The position numbers were made by a program, and so were the translations under genes. The notes below the pieces were generated by a model, which was not told where the DNA came from, ran no database searches, and worked only from the letters and a program-made list of their open reading frames with translations. From Bacteroidales bacterium (GTDB lineage Bacteria; Bacteroidota; Bacteroidia; Bacteroidales; Marinilabiliaceae): a stretch of 64,000 nucleotides of DNA. Shown here piece after piece: positions 45,801 to 54,595 of the stretch (positions are counted from its first letter, which is position 1; the number at the start of each line of letters is the position of its first letter). Location: NCBI GenBank assembly GCA_900766825.1, contig CAAFWU010000016.1, forward strand, positions 1-64,000, written 5' to 3'.

Positions 45801-46542
45801 GTTCGAGTCCTTAACCTTATCTCAATGGGCTGTGCTCGCCCTTTCCGCTCTGTGTATAGGCATGTCTAAGACTGGCGTTCAGGGTCTTATGCTTCTCATT
45901 GTCCCCTATATGGCTTTGGCTTTTGGTGCCAAGGAGTCTACGGGAGTCATCTTGCCCATGCTCTGTATGGCGGACATTATTGCCGTGGTCTATTACAAAC
46001 GCATAGCAGATTGGCGCATGGAGGTCAAACTGCTGCCCACGGCCTTACTCGGCTTCTTTGTGGCTATAGCGGTGGACAAAATGGTACCCGTGGGACAGTT
46101 CCGTCAACTTATGGGATGGACCTTGGCTCTGGCTCTCGTTGTGATGATCTGGAGCGAGGTCTTTGGCAAAGAGAATCGATGGATGAACCGCTGGTGGTAT
46201 TCGGCAATCTTTGGCCTCTTGGGCGGCTTCACAACCATGATTGGCAATGCTGCGGGACCCGTTATGTCGGTCTATCTGCTCTCTATGCGAAAGGGAAAGA
46301 TGGAGTATATTGGCATCAACGCCTGGTTCTTCTTGGTGGTCAATTTGCTTAAGGTACCGCTCCAAATCCTTGCTTGGGACAACATTACATGGGCATCGTT
46401 CTCCCTGAACCTTGCCATGCTGCCCGTTATTGGGCTCGGCGCTTTGGTTGGCATACGCATTGTCAAACTCTTTCCCGAGATGGCTTTCCGTAGGTTCATT
46501 CAGGCTGTTACCATACTTTCCGTTATCCTTATGCTTATTTAA
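45799..46542 (+). CDS. TauE/SafE-family sulfite/organosulfonate exporter-like membrane protein
   Basis: 247 residues with about eight hydrophobic helices. The N-terminal repeat ALCIGMSKTGVQGLMLLIVP and the second-half repeat FGLLGGFTTMIGNAAGPVMS are the two family signatures. Such proteins carry small anions (sulfite, sulfoacetate and similar) across the inner membrane; the substrate here is unknown. The start ATG (45799) overlaps the relaxase start on the other strand, so the normal promoter must have been replaced or lost by the insertion. The 3' end overlaps the convergent HIRAN gene by 8 bases. G+C-rich codons mark it as core. Confidence 0.85.
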   Translation: MFESLTLSQWAVLALSALCIGMSKTGVQGLMLLIVPYMALAFGAKESTGVILPMLCMADIIAVVYYKRIADWRMEVKLLPTALLGFFVAIAVDKMVPVGQFRQLMGWTLALALVVMIWSEVFGKENRWMNRWWYSAIFGLLGGFTTMIGNAAGPVMSVYLLSMRKGKMEYIGINAWFFLVVNLLKVPLQILAWDNITWASFSLNLAMLPVIGLGALVGIRIVKLFPEMAFRRFIQAVTILSVILMLI

Positions 46543-47362
46543 AGATGCGCAACATTTTGTTAATCATCTCATCGTCCAATTTGCTTAGCATTAAGTAGTC
46601 ATATTCGTCAATGTAGTTTTCTATGAATTTTGCCTGCTCGTTGCTCAGGATTACAGGACCACTCACTACGGCCACGAGGTAAGGCATGCAATCTGTGCAA
46701 AATGAGTAATTTGGTATAAATGTCCGCACGTCATCATAGTCTTTGGCCACAACTGTTGTCATGTACATTTGGGTCAGCTCTCCATCTTGGTGCATTACAA
46801 CAATATTATCGTGTACGGATGGGACTGTCTCTGGGATGCACGGATAACATCCATACATAAAATCAGCAAAACCTCTGTCCCATATCTGCTCTCTGAATTC
46901 ATCCCATGCTTCCTCACTTTCAATTTTATTCAGTCGCAAAATCTTCCTAAATGCTCTTTTCGGTTTCATGCTGACCAGATAGATCTTGATGTGCAATCTG
47001 TCGTTGGCTGGTCCATCATTTTTTAGCTCGCTTATTTCGGCCTCTATCTTATCTTGCCATCCCATGTCCAGCAAGCTGGCTATGATGGCATTGCATGTCC
47101 GTGGAATGTAACCCAGAATATACTCAAAGTCAAAATCGTCGGGGTCGCCTTCGTAGTCATCTTCGCAGGCAACGGCCACGGCATTCTTGTCGTACTTATT
47201 GTTGCGCTCGCGTACCAAGGCTAATTTGGCACCTACGTAGAGTTCGTTCCACATATCATCGATGTCGTGGAACTTGGTTCCCGCCACAGGGCAGTCTAAA
47301 ATCTCTTTTCGGTCGTAGAGCAGTTTGATGTCATCATCGGGTGGAAGCTGGGGCATTGACAT
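46535..47362 (-). CDS. HIRAN-domain protein
   Basis: A 275-residue protein. Residues about 25-130 (CPVAGTKFHDIDDMWNELYV, LALVRERNNKYDKNAVAVAC, LGYIPRTCNAIIASLLDMGW) form a HIRAN domain, which in other proteins binds the 3' end of single-stranded DNA. The C-terminal half is unfamiliar and rather acidic. No helicase or nuclease is attached, so it may work as an adaptor. Nine G at 47388-47396, 26 bases before the start, read as nine C in the leader and could affect expression if the run length changes. Confidence 0.75.
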   Translation of the reverse strand: MSMPQLPPDDDIKLLYDRKEILDCPVAGTKFHDIDDMWNELYVGAKLALVRERNNKYDKNAVAVACEDDYEGDPDDFDFEYILGYIPRTCNAIIASLLDMGWQDKIEAEISELKNDGPANDRLHIKIYLVSMKPKRAFRKILRLNKIESEEAWDEFREQIWDRGFADFMYGCYPCIPETVPSVHDNIVVMHQDGELTQMYMTTVVAKDYDDVRTFIPNYSFCTDCMPYLVAVVSGPVILSNEQAKFIENYIDEYDYLMLSKLDDEMINKMLRIFK

Positions 47363-47636
47363 ATGAGTTCTTTTGTTTTGGTAGGGTGGGGGGGGGAATG
47401 GTGCGTTCTTATCTTTTTATCCGATAATTGGGACCGTCCCTCCCTATTGGTAAAAAAATATCGTTGTGAGTTGTAGCACTTGGGGTGCAAAAATGCCTTA
47501 ACTAAAATACTTACTTTAATTCATTTTGTCAAGTGTTTAGGCAAAATTGTGGCTATTAAATCTTAAAGCTTAACTGTTTAGTCGATATCCAAATCTGTTT
47601 CGCCATTCAGATGTCACGTCAAAAGACTATCGATAC

Positions 47637-47673
47637 AAAACAAAATAAGCGATGTAAGCAAAGCCTACATCGC
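47637..47673 (-). terminator. Terminator of the second tRNA-Ser gene
   Basis: GCGATGTA (47649-47656) pairs with TACATCGC (47666-47673), followed on the minus strand by a TTATTTTGTTTT tail. The sequence is unrelated to the terminator of copy 1. Confidence 0.7.
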
Positions 47674-47683
47674 CTAAATTTTG

Positions 47684-47768
47684 CGGAGAGACAGGGATTC
47701 GAACCCCGGGTACATCGCTGTACGCCTGTTTTCAAGACAGGTGCAATCGACCACTCTGCCATCTCTCC
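47684..47768 (-). tRNA. tRNA-Ser(UGA), copy 2
   Basis: Identical over 85 bases to copy 1 at 38904-38988, including the variable arm and discriminator, with anticodon TGA. The copies lie in the same orientation about 8.8 kb apart and enclose the restriction system, relaxase, TauE and HIRAN genes. Confidence 0.97.
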
Positions 47769-47796
47769 AATATGTCTTTTGTTGTTTTCGACACTG

Positions 47797-47827
47797 CAAA
47801 ATTAGACCTTCTTTTTCTTAATTGCAA
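47797..47827 (-). promoter_or_regulatory. Promoter of tRNA-Ser copy 2
   Basis: Leftward: TTGC (47827-47824), a 19-base spacer and TAATTTTG (47804-47797). Boxes and spacing are the same as for copy 1 although the spacer sequence differs. The rest of the 47769-48103 gap must hold the Bat operon promoter; TAATTTTA at 48001-48008 is a weak candidate. Confidence 0.75.
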
Positions 47828-48103
47828 GTCTTTTTTCAAAATTTTGAAATCAATCTTCGATTTTTTTCAACAAACGACTCACCCCTTCAGTGTGCACCCT
47901 TTTCTAACCTTTTGTTGACAAACTGCTTCACTTTGGCTGATATTGCCCCATTTATGTTGATTTCATCTTTTTCTTTATTCTCTTTTCCATTCCAATTGGT
48001 TAATTTTACGTTCGCAATGGTAACTAATGATTAAAATATCTAATCTTAGAAAACCCTTTTGCCATAACATTACAGATAACATTCAAAGCACATTATAAAA
48101 CAA

Positions 48104-49096
48104 ATGGAAGCTATTGACATCAAGGAGCTCAACGAGCGCATCAAGCAAGAGAGTTCATTCGTCGACCTCATCTCGCTGGAGATGAACAAGGTCATTGTGG
48201 GTCAAAAACACCTCGTCGAGAGTCTCATGATTGGTCTGCTCTCCGATGGACATATCCTCCTCGAAGGTGTCCCTGGCTTGGCCAAGACCCTCGCTATCAA
48301 CACTCTGGCCAAAGTCATCGATGCCGACTTCGCCCGCATCCAGTTCACTCCCGACCTCCTCCCTGCCGACATTATCGGTACCCTCATCTACAGCCAAAAG
48401 AAAGAAGAATTCCAAGTAAAAAAAGGTCCCATCTTCTCCAACTTCATTCTGGCCGACGAGATCAACCGTGCCCCAGCCAAAGTGCAATCCGCCCTCCTCG
48501 AGGCCATGCAGGAACGCCAAGTAACCATTGGCGACCAAACATATCCCATGGCCAAGCCCTTCCTCGTTATGGCCACTCAAAACCCTGTGGAACAAGAGGG
48601 TACATATCCTCTCCCCGAGGCTCAGGTCGACCGTTTCATGCTCAAAGTAGTCATCGACTACCCCAAAAAAGAGGAGGAGCAGCTCATCATCCGCAGCAAC
48701 CTCGCCAAGTCCTTCCCTCAGCCCAACTGCATCCTCAAACCCCAAGACATCGTCAAGGCCCGTGAGGTTGTCAAGGAGGTCTATATGGACGAAAAGATCG
48801 AGAAATATATTGTAGACATTGTCTTTGCAACCCGCTACCCCGATCAGTATGAGCTCGGTCAATTCAAAGACATGATATCTTGCGGAGCCTCGCCCCGTGC
48901 ATCCATCAGCCTCGCCATGGCCAGCAAGGCCTACGCCTTCATCAAACGCCGTGGCTACGTCATCCCCGAAGATGTCCGAGCCGTATGCTACGATGTACTC
49001 CGCCACCGTATCGCCCTCTCCTACGAGGCCGAAGCCAACAACGTCACCAGCGAGGAGATAATCAGCGAAATCCTCAACAAGGTCGAGGTGCCCTAA
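48104..49096 (+). CDS. MoxR-family AAA+ ATPase, first gene of the Bat operon
   Basis: 330 residues. Walker A is in LLEGVPGLAKT (about 53-63), Walker B in NFILADEINRAPAK, and sensor 1 in VMATQNPVEQEGTYPLPEAQ, all as in MoxR. The C-terminal lid begins around VIPEDVRAVCYDVLRHRI. MoxR ATPases remodel or activate partner proteins holding VWA domains, here probably the DUF58, BatA and BatB products encoded just downstream. It acts in the cytoplasm on the inner-membrane face. Confidence 0.95.
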   Translation: MEAIDIKELNERIKQESSFVDLISLEMNKVIVGQKHLVESLMIGLLSDGHILLEGVPGLAKTLAINTLAKVIDADFARIQFTPDLLPADIIGTLIYSQKKEEFQVKKGPIFSNFILADEINRAPAKVQSALLEAMQERQVTIGDQTYPMAKPFLVMATQNPVEQEGTYPLPEAQVDRFMLKVVIDYPKKEEEQLIIRSNLAKSFPQPNCILKPQDIVKAREVVKEVYMDEKIEKYIVDIVFATRYPDQYELGQFKDMISCGASPRASISLAMASKAYAFIKRRGYVIPEDVRAVCYDVLRHRIALSYEAEANNVTSEEIISEILNKVEVP

Positions 49097-49242
49097 GCCA
49101 TTCAGCATCACCACAAACCTTTGGTCCCCTCGGTCCCACTCCTTATTTATATATATAGAGTGAGGTTCGAGCCCCAAAGATCGAGCCCATTGGCTTAAAC
49201 CCCAGATTTAATCGCCGATTTTTCGTCACACCTCTTTTCGGA

Positions 49243-50142
49243 ATGCAAAACACCGATCATACAGCCAACAGCACAGAGAGCACCGAACTCCTCAAACGTG
49301 TCCGGCAGATTGAGATCAAAACTCGTGGTCTCTCCAATCACATCTTTGCTGGTGAGTATCACTCGGCCTTCAAAGGTCGAGGCATGGCTTTCAGCGAAGT
49401 GCGTGAATATCAGTTCGGCGACGACGTCCGCAACATCGATTGGAACGTCACCGCTCGCATGAACAAGCCCTTCATCAAAATCTTTGAAGAGGAGCGAGAA
49501 AACACCGTTGTCCTGCTCATCGACGTCTCTGGGTCTCGTGAGTTCGGCACCACTTGCCGATTCAAGAAAAACCTCATAACCGAGATGGCAGCCACTTTGG
49601 CTTTCTCCACCATTCAGAACAATGATAAGGTAGGCGTCATCTTCTTCAGCGATCATGTCGAGCACTTCATCCCTCCCAAGAAGGGCAAAAAACATGTGCT
49701 CCACATCATCCGTGAGTTACTCTCGTTTCAACCCGAGAGCCGCGGCACCAACATCGGCGAGGCCCTCCGCTACATGACCAACGCCATCCGCAAACGTTGC
49801 ACTGCCTTCCTCATCTCCGACTTCCTCACAGCTGGCGAGTTCGAGAAGCCTCTTCGCATTGCGGGTCACAAGCACGATCTGGTGGCCCTCCGTGTGGCCG
49901 ACCAACGAGAGTACGAGCTGCCCAACGTTGGCCTCATGCTTATGTCCGATGCCGAAACTGGTGAGCAGCGTTGGGTAGACACCGCCGATGCCAATGTCCG
50001 CAAGACCTATGCCGCCAATGCTGCCCAGCGTCAGGCCGAACTCGACGCCACACTCCTAAGGTGCGGCATCGACAGCGTGCCTGTCTTCACTGATGGCGAC
50101 TATGTCAAGAGCCTTCTGGCCCTCTTCAAACGTCGTGGCTGA
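49243..50142 (+). CDS. DUF58 protein of the Bat operon
   Basis: 299 residues. GRGMAFSEVREYQFGDDVRN followed by DWNVTARMNKPFIK is the DUF58 signature. After it, LLIDVSGSREFGT gives a VWA-like metal site (DxSxS). The family always pairs with MoxR. No membrane helix is seen, so it is likely the soluble partner. It starts 146 bases after MoxR; the gap holds no gene. Confidence 0.93.
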   Translation: MQNTDHTANSTESTELLKRVRQIEIKTRGLSNHIFAGEYHSAFKGRGMAFSEVREYQFGDDVRNIDWNVTARMNKPFIKIFEEERENTVVLLIDVSGSREFGTTCRFKKNLITEMAATLAFSTIQNNDKVGVIFFSDHVEHFIPPKKGKKHVLHIIRELLSFQPESRGTNIGEALRYMTNAIRKRCTAFLISDFLTAGEFEKPLRIAGHKHDLVALRVADQREYELPNVGLMLMSDAETGEQRWVDTADANVRKTYAANAAQRQAELDATLLRCGIDSVPVFTDGDYVKSLLALFKRRG

Positions 50143-50177
50143 TACCCTTCCCACCTCTTTTTATCCCATTTGCAATC

Positions 50178-51320
50178 ATGCTCACTAAGCATATTTCTTT
50201 GGTGCTGCCCACCATGGTCCTCGCTGCCTCGCTCCTCCTCTCAGAGGGAGAAGCCTTGGCTCAGCGCCCTGCCGTATCGGCCGAACTCGATTCGACCACC
50301 ATATTTGTTGGCAGTCAGGTGGGGCTCAACGTCACCATTTCTCTCCCTCAGGACGCCGCTTTCTACCTAACCTCGCTCCCCGACACCCTCTGCCAAAGCG
50401 TAGAGGTTGTGGATAGACTCAAACCAGACACCACCTACGAGGGTGAGTTGCGCAAAATTGCAATGCGCTACATTATCACCTCGTTCGACACTGGTTTGCA
50501 CTATGTGCCCCCCATTCCTGTGCTCATCTTGCCCGACAGCACTCAGGCCCTCACGCCCGAGTTCGCACTTTCGGTCATCAACCCTTTCCAGCAGATGGAG
50601 TACGACGAGCAGAGTGGTGTGGCAAAAATATGCGACATCAATAGTGCCGAGGACGCCCCCTTCCAGTGGCGCGAACTTCTGCTCTATTGGCCATGGGCTC
50701 TGGGGGTCTTGGTTCTCGTCGGGCTCGTTTTCTTGGGTCTTTGGCTCTACAAAAAGTATGGTCATAAGCAGAGCGGACTGGTTACCACAGTCAAGTTGCC
50801 CGACGAACCTTGCGATGTCATAGCCCTCCGCGATCTGGAACGAATTAAGGATGAGCGCCCCTGGATGCACGGCCGAGTCAAAGAGTTCTATTCCGACCTC
50901 ACCGACACCCTCCGTCGCTACGTCCAGTTGCGATTCAACGTCAAAGCCATGGAGGCCACCTCGTCCGAACTCATCGACAGCCTCTTGCCCCTCCTTAGGG
51001 ACAAAAAAGAGGACCTCCGTGCCATCGAGCGCATCCTTCAGCAAGCCGACTTTGCCAAATTTGCCAAATTGGTTCCCTCGCCACAAGAGAGTGATCAGGA
51101 TGTAGCCGATGCCATCAACTTCGTCCGCAACACCACCCCCGTCCGTTCCGATGACGCAACTGGTGCTGCTCTCGTTGCCGATGCCAACGCAAGCAATCAG
51201 CCCAATGAGCCCATTGCCTTAGCCGAGGCCAAAGAGAATGGGCAGCCCGATGCCAATGCCAACGGTGAGGAGAAGGACTATTCTGCCTATATGCCAGGTT
51301 CGTCAAGTCATTCCAAATAG
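50178..51320 (+). CDS. Bat-operon membrane protein with periplasmic domain
   Basis: 380 residues. A signal peptide (cut after EALA), a periplasmic beta-domain (SAELDSTTIFVGSQVGLNVT to about 150), one membrane helix near 175-195 (WALGVLVLVGLVFLGLWLYK), then a cytoplasmic helical part (DLERIKDERPWMHGRVKEFY, LRRYVQLRFN) and a low-complexity Ala/Asn/Glu tail. This is the conserved hypothetical found between the DUF58 gene and batA in Bacteroidota. The cytoplasmic part resembles the end of BatD-like proteins. It is 35 bases after the DUF58 gene. Confidence 0.75.
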   Translation: MLTKHISLVLPTMVLAASLLLSEGEALAQRPAVSAELDSTTIFVGSQVGLNVTISLPQDAAFYLTSLPDTLCQSVEVVDRLKPDTTYEGELRKIAMRYIITSFDTGLHYVPPIPVLILPDSTQALTPEFALSVINPFQQMEYDEQSGVAKICDINSAEDAPFQWRELLLYWPWALGVLVLVGLVFLGLWLYKKYGHKQSGLVTTVKLPDEPCDVIALRDLERIKDERPWMHGRVKEFYSDLTDTLRRYVQLRFNVKAMEATSSELIDSLLPLLRDKKEDLRAIERILQQADFAKFAKLVPSPQESDQDVADAINFVRNTTPVRSDDATGAALVADANASNQPNEPIALAEAKENGQPDANANGEEKDYSAYMPGSSSHSK

Positions 51321-51510
51321 GAACCTCTTGCCACCACGCATAGGCTTTAGCTCCAACCACATTATCTCTGTCCGCACTTAGTTCCTCTCGGCATCCGTTG
51401 TTTGGAATTCATCACAACACTCTTGTTCGTATAAGTTGCTCTCTGTCAGCACCGCCAACCGTTGGGGTGGGGCAGGGCTGCATTCAAAATAACATAGCTT
51501 TTTCAGCACA

Positions 51511-52506
51511 ATGTTCAATGGCATAACACTCCTGCACCCGTGGCTCTTGCTGCTGCTGCTCTTCATCCCGCTCTATGTGGCTTGGTATGTTTGGCGCCGC
51601 CGCACAGCCCACGCCACCATGCAGGTCTCCACTCTTCAAACCCTTGGCAAGGCAGGCTCTTCCTGGCGCACCAAACTTAGGCTTTTGCCCATGGTGCTCC
51701 GCCTCTTGGCCTTTGCGCTCATTGTGGTTGTTCTGGCCAGACCACAGTCCTCTGTCAGCCACAGCGACCACAACACCGAGGGCATCGACATTGTAATGGC
51801 CATCGACATCTCGGGCAGTATGCAGGCCATAGACTTCAAACCCAACCGCCTCGAGGCCGCCAAAGATGTGGCCATCAAGTTCATCAGTGGTCGCCCCGAT
51901 GACAATATTGGTCTGGTCGTATTCTCGGGCGAGAGCTTCACACAGTGCCCACTCACCACCGACCATGCCGTTTTGGTCAACCTCTTTCAAGACGTCAAAA
52001 CGGGCATGCTTCAGGACGGCACCGCCATTGGCATGGGTCTGGCAACTGCCGTAAGCCGCGTCAAGGAGAGTAAGGCCAAGAGCAAAGTCATCATCCTGCT
52101 CACCGATGGTGTTAATAACTATGGTGCCATTGCCCCAGAAAAAGCTGCCGAACTGGCGCAGACCTTTGGCGTCAGGGTCTACACCATTGGTGTGGGCACT
52201 CGCGGCGTGGCTCAGGTGCCCATACAAACACCACTCGGCATCCAAATGCAGGATATGGAGGTCCAAATCGACGAAGACCTCCTACAAAGCATAGCTCAAA
52301 AGACCGGTGGTCAGTACTTCCGCGCCACCGACAAAAAGAGCCTCGAGTCCATCTACCAAGAGATTGACAAATTGGAAAAGACCATCATGGAGGTCCGCCA
52401 CTACACCAGCCGAACAGAGGAGTTCCTCCCCTTTGCCATTGCGGCTCTCATTCTCTTGCTTGCCGAGGTTTTGCTGCGTAATACCTTGCTGCGCACCATT
52501 CCTTAA
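51511..52506 (+). CDS. batA: BatA, VWA-domain membrane protein
   Basis: 331 residues with the usual BatA build: two N-terminal membrane helices (LLHPWLLLLLLFIPLYVAWY; LRLLAFALIVVVLARPQ), a VWA domain with MIDAS DISGSMQAIDF and later LLTDGVNNYG, and a last helix (LPFAIAALILLLAEVLL). In Bacteroides fragilis, bat genes are linked to oxygen tolerance. The 190-base gap before it has no gene. batB follows after 38 bases. Confidence 0.95.
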   Translation: MFNGITLLHPWLLLLLLFIPLYVAWYVWRRRTAHATMQVSTLQTLGKAGSSWRTKLRLLPMVLRLLAFALIVVVLARPQSSVSHSDHNTEGIDIVMAIDISGSMQAIDFKPNRLEAAKDVAIKFISGRPDDNIGLVVFSGESFTQCPLTTDHAVLVNLFQDVKTGMLQDGTAIGMGLATAVSRVKESKAKSKVIILLTDGVNNYGAIAPEKAAELAQTFGVRVYTIGVGTRGVAQVPIQTPLGIQMQDMEVQIDEDLLQSIAQKTGGQYFRATDKKSLESIYQEIDKLEKTIMEVRHYTSRTEEFLPFAIAALILLLAEVLLRNTLLRTIP

Positions 52507-52544
52507 CTCCCTTGTTTTGTTGAACCCTATTCATCTGTAACATA

Positions 52545-53618
52545 GTGGATTCCTTCCGTTTTGCACATCCCGAGGCGCTCTACCTTCTTCTGTTGGTACC
52601 CCTCATTTTGGTGCTCATGATGCTCTTTGCCCGTCAGCGCAAAAAGGCTCTTGAGGCTTTTGGCGAACTTGGGCTGCTCAGTCATCTTATGCCCGACTTC
52701 TCCACTTCGCGCTCCAAACTCAAGGCAACCCTCTTTCTCGTTGCCCTGACATTACAAATTTTGGTAGTGGCTTCGCCTCAGTTCGGCTCCAAGTTCCAGA
52801 CCGTCAAACGACAAGGCATCGAACTCATGGTGGCGCTGGACGTCTCCAACTCCATGAATGCTCAAGACGTGTCCCCCTCCCGTCTCGAGACAGCCAAGAT
52901 GGCCATTTCTCGTCTGGTGGATAAACTCGGGGGCGACAAAGTGGGTCTGGTTGTCTTTGCTGGCAATGCCTACACCCAGTTGCCCATGACGTCTGACTAC
53001 GCCTCGGCCAAGATGTTTATGCAAGCCGTCTCCACTGGCATGGTCCCCACTCAGGGCACTGCCATTGGCACAGCCATCAACCGTTGCCGTGTCTCATTCT
53101 CTCAGGCCGAGGGCGTCAACCGCGCCATTGTGGTCTTTACCGATGGTGAAAACCACGAGGACGATGCCGTGGTCGCTGCTGCCGAGGCTGCTCAAGAGGG
53201 CATCATGGTCTTCACCGTTGGCATGGGCACATCAAAGGGTGCACCAATCCCCAGTGTGGCTGGGCAAAATGGCAACTTCATTAAGGACAAGGATGGCAAT
53301 GTAGTCATCTCTAAAATAGATGAGGCTTCGCTTGCTCAAGTGGCTCAGGCTGGCAACGGTGCCTACATTCCAGCCAACAACATCCGCAACGGCATAAACA
53401 ATCTCGTGGACCAACTTAACGCCATTGAGCGATCAGAGATGGAAGCCAAGGTCTACGCTGAGTATGACGACCGTGCTTTTGAATTGGAAGTCATTGTGTT
53501 GCTCCTGCTCCTTGCGGACATGATCATCTTGCCTCGCAAGAACCCACGCCTCGCAGCTTTTGACATTTTCACTCGTAAAAAGGCTAAGAAGGATATGTTC
53601 CTTTCCGAGAAAGTTTAG
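52545..53618 (+). CDS. batB: BatB, VWA-domain membrane protein
   Basis: 357 residues. The same layout as BatA: a hydrophobic start (YLLLLVPLILVLMMLF), a second helix (ATLFLVALTLQILVVASPQF), a VWA domain with MIDAS ALDVSNSMNAQDV and FTDGENHEDDAV, and a C-terminal helix (ELEVIVLLLLLADMIILP). The start is GTG (52545), supported by the position of the first helix. BatA and BatB are thought to form a complex in the membrane. batC starts 7 bases after the stop. Confidence 0.95.
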   Translation: MDSFRFAHPEALYLLLLVPLILVLMMLFARQRKKALEAFGELGLLSHLMPDFSTSRSKLKATLFLVALTLQILVVASPQFGSKFQTVKRQGIELMVALDVSNSMNAQDVSPSRLETAKMAISRLVDKLGGDKVGLVVFAGNAYTQLPMTSDYASAKMFMQAVSTGMVPTQGTAIGTAINRCRVSFSQAEGVNRAIVVFTDGENHEDDAVVAAAEAAQEGIMVFTVGMGTSKGAPIPSVAGQNGNFIKDKDGNVVISKIDEASLAQVAQAGNGAYIPANNIRNGINNLVDQLNAIERSEMEAKVYAEYDDRAFELEVIVLLLLLADMIILPRKNPRLAAFDIFTRKKAKKDMFLSEKV

Positions 53619-53625
53619 ACCCATC

Positions 53626-54291
<666 letters not shown>

Positions 54292-54595
54292 TGCGTGGCA
54301 TAAGTGCTTAGTTTATAACTCCCTTGTTACGGCTATTGGTGTTATATAAATCACGTCCTACTCCCATTCTTTTTTGCATTCTAACACTTATTTCGTAACA
54401 AATCTAAAAGTGTTGAATGTAAGAAACGAAAGTGTTATTTTTGTTGGCTCTAATAGCCCTCTTTTGTCCAAATCATTTGGTCTCAGTGGGCAAACAGTTA
54501 TCTCTTTTTCTGAGCAACAGACAACGAACATTCCACGGCATGTTCCACGGCTCTTCTTTGCAACGCCACACACTTGCCGCATTATGATATAAACA
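54292..54595 (+). other. Gap between batC and batD
   Basis: 304 bases without a gene, unusual because the other late bat genes are nearly contiguous. It holds the promoter candidate at 54413-54443. Confidence 0.5.
54413..54443 (+). promoter_or_regulatory. Internal promoter ahead of batD
   Basis: TTGA (54413-54416), a 19-base spacer and TATTTTTG (54436-54443). batD and batE may be expressed separately from the upstream bat genes. Confidence 0.45.

Noticed and set aside
38904..47768. Simple integrative element with tRNA-derived att sites at both ends
   Set aside because: Both tRNAs are complete with different terminators, no integrase is present, and core genes lie inside the right tRNA.
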